DNA from: UBA3907 sp033810155
GTDB taxonomy: Bacteria; Bacillota; Sulfobacillia; Fermentithermobacillales; Fermentithermobacillaceae
Assembly: GCA_033810155.1 (NCBI GenBank)
Contig: JAPXKJ010000003.1
Coordinates: 35,700 to 99,699, forward strand
Reading direction: 5' to 3'
Length of the DNA: 64,000 nt
The translations under genes and the position numbers were made by a program. A model generated the notes under the pieces. It saw nothing but the letters and a program-made list of their open reading frames with translations, did no database searches and was not told the DNA's origin. Below, piece after piece: positions 60,925 to 64,000 of this stretch (the first letter of the stretch is position 1; each line of letters starts with the position of its first letter).

Positions 60925-61959
60925 CTATTTGGACAACCTATTCATATGGTCTTTGTAGGTTTCAAAGTCCTCTAACGCAACTTGTGTACCTTTGGCGACA
61001 CAAGAAATCGGATCTTCCGCAATGTGAACTGACAAACCTGTTAAGTCCCTTATGTAGGAATCCATACCCTTTAACAAAGCCCCGCCGCCGGTAAGTATGA
61101 TGCCGCGGTCTATGATATCGCATACAAGTTCAGGCGGAGTTCGGTCCAAAACCGCCCGCACATTCATGCCGATAACTTCCAAGGACTCAGACAAAGCGCT
61201 TCTTATGTCGGAAGAACGAACGATCACGCTCTTGGGCAAACCGGTAAGCGCGTCTCGCCCTCTAACTTCATACTCTAATTCGTCAGTAGATTCCGCGTGG
61301 GCAGATCCTATGGCGATCTTTACATCCTCTGCAGTAGACTCACCAATTAGAAGTCTGTGTGCTCTACGGATGTATTTCACTATTTGATCGTCAAAAGCAT
61401 TGCCGCCTACCCGAGTTGTAGCGCCGGTTACGATATCGTTTAGGGACAATACCGCAATATCGGTAGTCCCGCCGCCAATGTCTACTATCATATGCCCTCT
61501 GGGACGCTTTATGTTCAACCCTGCTCCAAGAGCCGCAGCCAAAGGTTCCTCGATAAGGTACACACTGCCGGCACCGGCAGCAATGCCCGCCTGAAGAACA
61601 GCCCTTCTTTCAACAGATGTTACTGCAGATGGCACGCAGAGAAGGACCCTAGGTTTTGCTATCATCATCGACCCTACGCTTTTGCGCAAAAAGTATCTCA
61701 ACATGGTTTCGGTAACTTCGATATCAGTTATTACTCCCTGCATAAGGGGACGTACCGTAACTATGTTCCCCGGAGTTCTGCCTACCATCCGTTTGGCTTC
61801 TTCGCCGACTGCCAAGACTTCTTTCGAGTCTCTATGAATCGATATGATTGACGGTTCGTGAAGAACTATCCCCTTGCCGGAGACGAATACCAATACCGAT
61901 GAGGTTCCAAGATCAATCCCTACGTCTTTACCTAACCTCAAACATTCCACCTCACCCAT
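60925..61959 (-). CDS. mbl: MreB/Mbl-type cell-shape actin
   Basis: A 344-residue actin homologue directing lateral wall synthesis. DVGIDLGTSSVLVFVSGKG is the first phosphate motif, VDIGGGTTDIAVLSL the second, and GGGALLKGMDSYI the last. The start is ATG 61959 (AGGAG close by) or TTG 61941 (GAGGTG six bases upstream). mreC and mreD do not accompany it, and its place before flgF/flgG is that of mbl in Bacillus, so mbl is the better name. Confidence 0.92.
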   Translation of the reverse strand: MGEVECLRLGKDVGIDLGTSSVLVFVSGKGIVLHEPSIISIHRDSKEVLAVGEEAKRMVGRTPGNIVTVRPLMQGVITDIEVTETMLRYFLRKSVGSMMIAKPRVLLCVPSAVTSVERRAVLQAGIAAGAGSVYLIEEPLAAALGAGLNIKRPRGHMIVDIGGGTTDIAVLSLNDIVTGATTRVGGNAFDDQIVKYIRRAHRLLIGESTAEDVKIAIGSAHAESTDELEYEVRGRDALTGLPKSVIVRSSDIRSALSESLEVIGMNVRAVLDRTPPELVCDIIDRGIILTGGGALLKGMDSYIRDLTGLSVHIAEDPISCVAKGTQVALEDFETYKDHMNRLSK

Positions 61960-61980
61960 GTTCTCCTATTAAAGTCACTT

Positions 61981-63258
61981 TCATTTGACTAGTCGCAACG
62001 GCTGATCCACATCGTAGCCATAAGATATCTCGGCCCCCAAAGACCGCAATTTCCCACAAAAATCTGAATATCCTCTTTCCAGATGCTCCACTCCGGTAAT
62101 ATGGCTTATGCCATCTGCAGAAAGAGCGGCTATACATAACCCGGCGCCCCCTCGCAGGTCCCGTGCATGGACATTAGCACCTTTGAGGTAGTCAACACCC
62201 TCGACAATGGCATTGGGACCTTCAACCCTAATATCTGCGCCCATGCGTTCTAATTCTTCGACATAGCCAAACCGGCTCTCAAAAACAGTTTCGGATATGA
62301 CGCTGGTTCCCAACCCTAAGCTGCAAAGGCTTGCAAAAGGAGCCTGAACATCTGTTGGAAACCCGGGATATGGCATGGTTTTGATGTTTACAGGCTTCGG
62401 GCGCGATTCACTGATAATCTCAACGCCGCTATCTGACTCCAAAACGACATACCCGCATTCCTCAAGCTTGGCCAGAACGGAAGTAAGATGCGCAGGAATA
62501 ACATTTTCAACGCAGATGTTGCCCAATGTAGCTGCCGCTGCCACTAGATAGGTAGCTGCCTCGATCCTATCAGGGATAATAGTATATTCAACGCCATGGA
62601 GTTGTTTGACACCTTTTATTCTTATCCTCGAAGTCCCTGCTCCGCTTATCTTTGCCCCAGCAGCGTTTAAGAAATTAGCAAGGTCAACTATCTCCGGCTC
62701 TTGAGCGGCGTTGTCTATGGTGGTAACTCCTTCGGCCAATGAAGCCGCCATCATGATATTCTCTGTCGCTCCGACCGAAGGAACGTCAAGGTAGATATCG
62801 GCCCCGTGCAACCTCGGCGCCTTGGCAATGATATTTCCCTGCTCCATAGACACGACAGCTCCCATCGCTTCAAAACCCTTGAGATGAAGATCCACGGGTC
62901 TTCGCCCGATGGCACAACCACCGGGCAAAGGCACATGCGCCTCGCCGCAGCGCACCAAAAGCGGCCCCATAACCAGAAATGAAGCTCTCATCATGCGAGC
63001 TAATTCATAAGGCACATCACACACAAGGTGTTCCGCTCTTACGCGTACCTGTCCGGATGACATTTTGGTGCTTGCTCCAACAGATGACAAAATCGCAAGC
63101 ATCGTCTCTACATCGGCAAGATACGGTATTTGTGTTAGGTGGGTGACCCCATGAGTAAGAAGCGTTGCTGCCAAAATGGGCAAAGCCGCATTCTTCGCAC
63201 CGTCGCACTTTATTCTGCCGTTTAGTGGCTTTCCGCCAGAAACAACTAACTCCTTCAT
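61981..63258 (-). CDS. murA: UDP-N-acetylglucosamine 1-carboxyvinyltransferase
   Basis: A 425-residue enzyme that begins peptidoglycan synthesis with PEP. The fosfomycin-target Cys115 is present in LPGGCAIGRRPVDLH. GAKNAALPILAATLL and IIPDRIEAATYLVAAAATL are further motifs. AAGGAG lies seven bases before the ATG. It is followed by mbl after 21 bases. In Bacillus the spoIID, spoIIQ and spoIIID genes lie between murA and mbl; here none do. Confidence 0.96.
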   Translation of the reverse strand: MKELVVSGGKPLNGRIKCDGAKNAALPILAATLLTHGVTHLTQIPYLADVETMLAILSSVGASTKMSSGQVRVRAEHLVCDVPYELARMMRASFLVMGPLLVRCGEAHVPLPGGCAIGRRPVDLHLKGFEAMGAVVSMEQGNIIAKAPRLHGADIYLDVPSVGATENIMMAASLAEGVTTIDNAAQEPEIVDLANFLNAAGAKISGAGTSRIRIKGVKQLHGVEYTIIPDRIEAATYLVAAAATLGNICVENVIPAHLTSVLAKLEECGYVVLESDSGVEIISESRPKPVNIKTMPYPGFPTDVQAPFASLCSLGLGTSVISETVFESRFGYVEELERMGADIRVEGPNAIVEGVDYLKGANVHARDLRGGAGLCIAALSADGISHITGVEHLERGYSDFCGKLRSLGAEISYGYDVDQPLRLVK

Positions 63259-63303
63259 AGGTATCTCCTTATACGATCAAAGCAGGTGAGCATGTTTTTG
63301 CCC

Positions 63304-63951
63304 TCAACGAGCCCTAACCACATCTTTGATCCTCATCAGCCTGGATACATTTTCGCGTTCCATTTCTTCTAAGCGCATCTCAACGCTCTTGACTGCTTCT
63401 TCCAATTCCGGGATAAGGACATATTCCAAAGCATTTACCCTTCGCCTAGTCTTTTCTATTTCGTCTGCCAAGAGATGGATGGTGCGCTCGACAGTAGACA
63501 AGCGGACCAAGAGAGGCAAAATCCCATGGAATTCTTCTATGGCATCATCTAAATCAGATGAAGTCACAGCCAAGCCATAGTTTGGATGAAAACCTGACGT
63601 CTCTATCGCCTCTTCATGATCACCGTGAACGATCTCCATCTGGGGCACAGACACATTCATGATGTTGCGGTAGGATATAGAAACCTCCTCGGCTCCACCG
63701 GCAACCATAAGCGCCTCCTCAAGTATCGATGGCGAAAGAACGGCTCGCGCAAGGGAAAAACTTCTATACGCATCTGCAAGTTTCTCTTCGAGCTCCAGCC
63801 TTAGTCTCTGGCTCTCATGCACAATAGCCAGAAATTCTTTCATAAGCTGATCTCTTTTATCTTTAAGGAGCGTATGACCACGTTTGGCCATGCTTAACCT
63901 GCCCTTAAGCCGTGTGAGCTCCTGCCGAGTCGCGTTTGCCTTGATCGGCAT
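63304..63951 (-). CDS. ntpD: V-type ATP synthase subunit D
   Basis: A 215-residue central-stalk subunit of a V/A-type ATPase. PIKANATRQELTRLKGRLSM opens it and the ends are long coiled helices (LADEIEKTRRRVNALEYVLI, VKSVEMRLEEMERENVS). It rotates within the A3B3 head. GAGGGGG lies upstream of the ATG. Its position next to murA matches the F-type operon position in Bacillus, with a V-type here. The rest of the operon is outside the window. Confidence 0.94.
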   Translation of the reverse strand: MPIKANATRQELTRLKGRLSMAKRGHTLLKDKRDQLMKEFLAIVHESQRLRLELEEKLADAYRSFSLARAVLSPSILEEALMVAGGAEEVSISYRNIMNVSVPQMEIVHGDHEEAIETSGFHPNYGLAVTSSDLDDAIEEFHGILPLLVRLSTVERTIHLLADEIEKTRRRVNALEYVLIPELEEAVKSVEMRLEEMERENVSRLMRIKDVVRAR

Positions 63952-63965
63952 GGTCCGTCACCCCC

Positions 63966-64000
63966 TCAGTCGCTGACTTTTCGTTCCGCATCCTTCGGCA
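63966..64000 (-). CDS. possible 3' end of V-type ATPase subunit B gene
   Basis: The minus strand has an open frame from the window edge that reads PKDAERKVSD and stops with TGA at 63966-63968, 14 bases before the D-subunit ATG. The tail is consistent with the usual order (A-B-D) and with a Lys-rich C-terminus of subunit B, but only ten residues are visible. Confidence 0.35.
   Translation of the reverse strand, partial: PKDAERKVSD

Noticed and set aside
1..64000. CRISPR array, tRNA, rRNA, insertion sequence or prophage
   Set aside because: No direct-repeat spacer pattern, no cloverleaf-like element, no transposase or phage gene was found on either strand.

Overview
The window is chromosomal DNA of a Gram-positive-type bacterium in the Bacillota (Firmicutes), most likely a deep-branching anaerobic lineage; genus cannot be set from sequence alone. 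The basis is the gene set and order: cdaA-ybbR-glmM, rapZ-yvcK-whiA, a mazEF pair beside acpS, csaB/tagA, a MinJ-like protein with ctpA, ftsEX, prfB, secA and hpf, then fliT/S/D, csrA, fliW, flgL/K/N/M and comF. From my memory of Bacillus subtilis, blocks of this order match its uvrBA to comF region and its murA-mbl-flhO-flhP-fabZ region. The sporulation genes that sit between murA and mbl in Bacillus are absent, and a V-type ATPase subunit lies next to murA, which hints at a non-sporulating anaerobe. Base composition looks fairly even. No rRNA, tRNA, CRISPR array, insertion sequence or prophage was seen.

Layout. Positions 1-10350 are on the minus strand: a MutL/GlmL-like ASKHA protein with an uncharacterised partner and a small conserved protein cut by the window edge, a membrane protein, peptide and amino-acid enzymes (DmpA-like peptidase, class I amidotransferase, D-cysteine-desulfhydrase-like enzyme), mazEF, the NAD(P)HX repair enzyme and acpS. 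Two plus-strand peptidase-like genes follow (10535-13480). The minus-strand c-di-AMP/cell-wall operon (13547-16978) diverges from a plus-strand operon (17176-21372) holding a pyruvate-kinase-C-like protein, a cupin phosphoglucose isomerase, rapZ, yvcK and whiA.

Positions 21384-23408 hold a three-gene module (DUF2089 regulator, NGRI-repeat beta-helix protein, small partner) in which all three proteins carry the same short helical module; it has a near-consensus sigma-A promoter. Then come uvrC-uvrA-uvrB, a MinJ-like PDZ protein, ctpA, an EnvC-like hydrolase, ftsX, ftsE, a split transketolase, and tagA diverging from csaB. prfB uses a canonical +1 programmed frameshift and follows secA. A likely signalling module (44456-48400) contains DUF5317, an HD-GYP protein, an unannotated 26-residue hydrophobic peptide gene and two unknown proteins, next to hpf. 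A csp gene sits behind a good promoter and a cluster of DnaA-box-like sites.

The last 14 kb is flagellar: the FliD/FliS/FliT filament cap set, CsrA-FliW, FlgL/K/N/M, a TIGR03826 protein, comF, metK, fabZ, a rod-binding protein, FlgG, FlgF, then mbl/mreB, murA and the V-ATPase D subunit. The flagellin and flaG genes that often lie between csrA and fliD are missing here. TTG starts are common: at least a dozen genes are best started at TTG on Shine-Dalgarno evidence.
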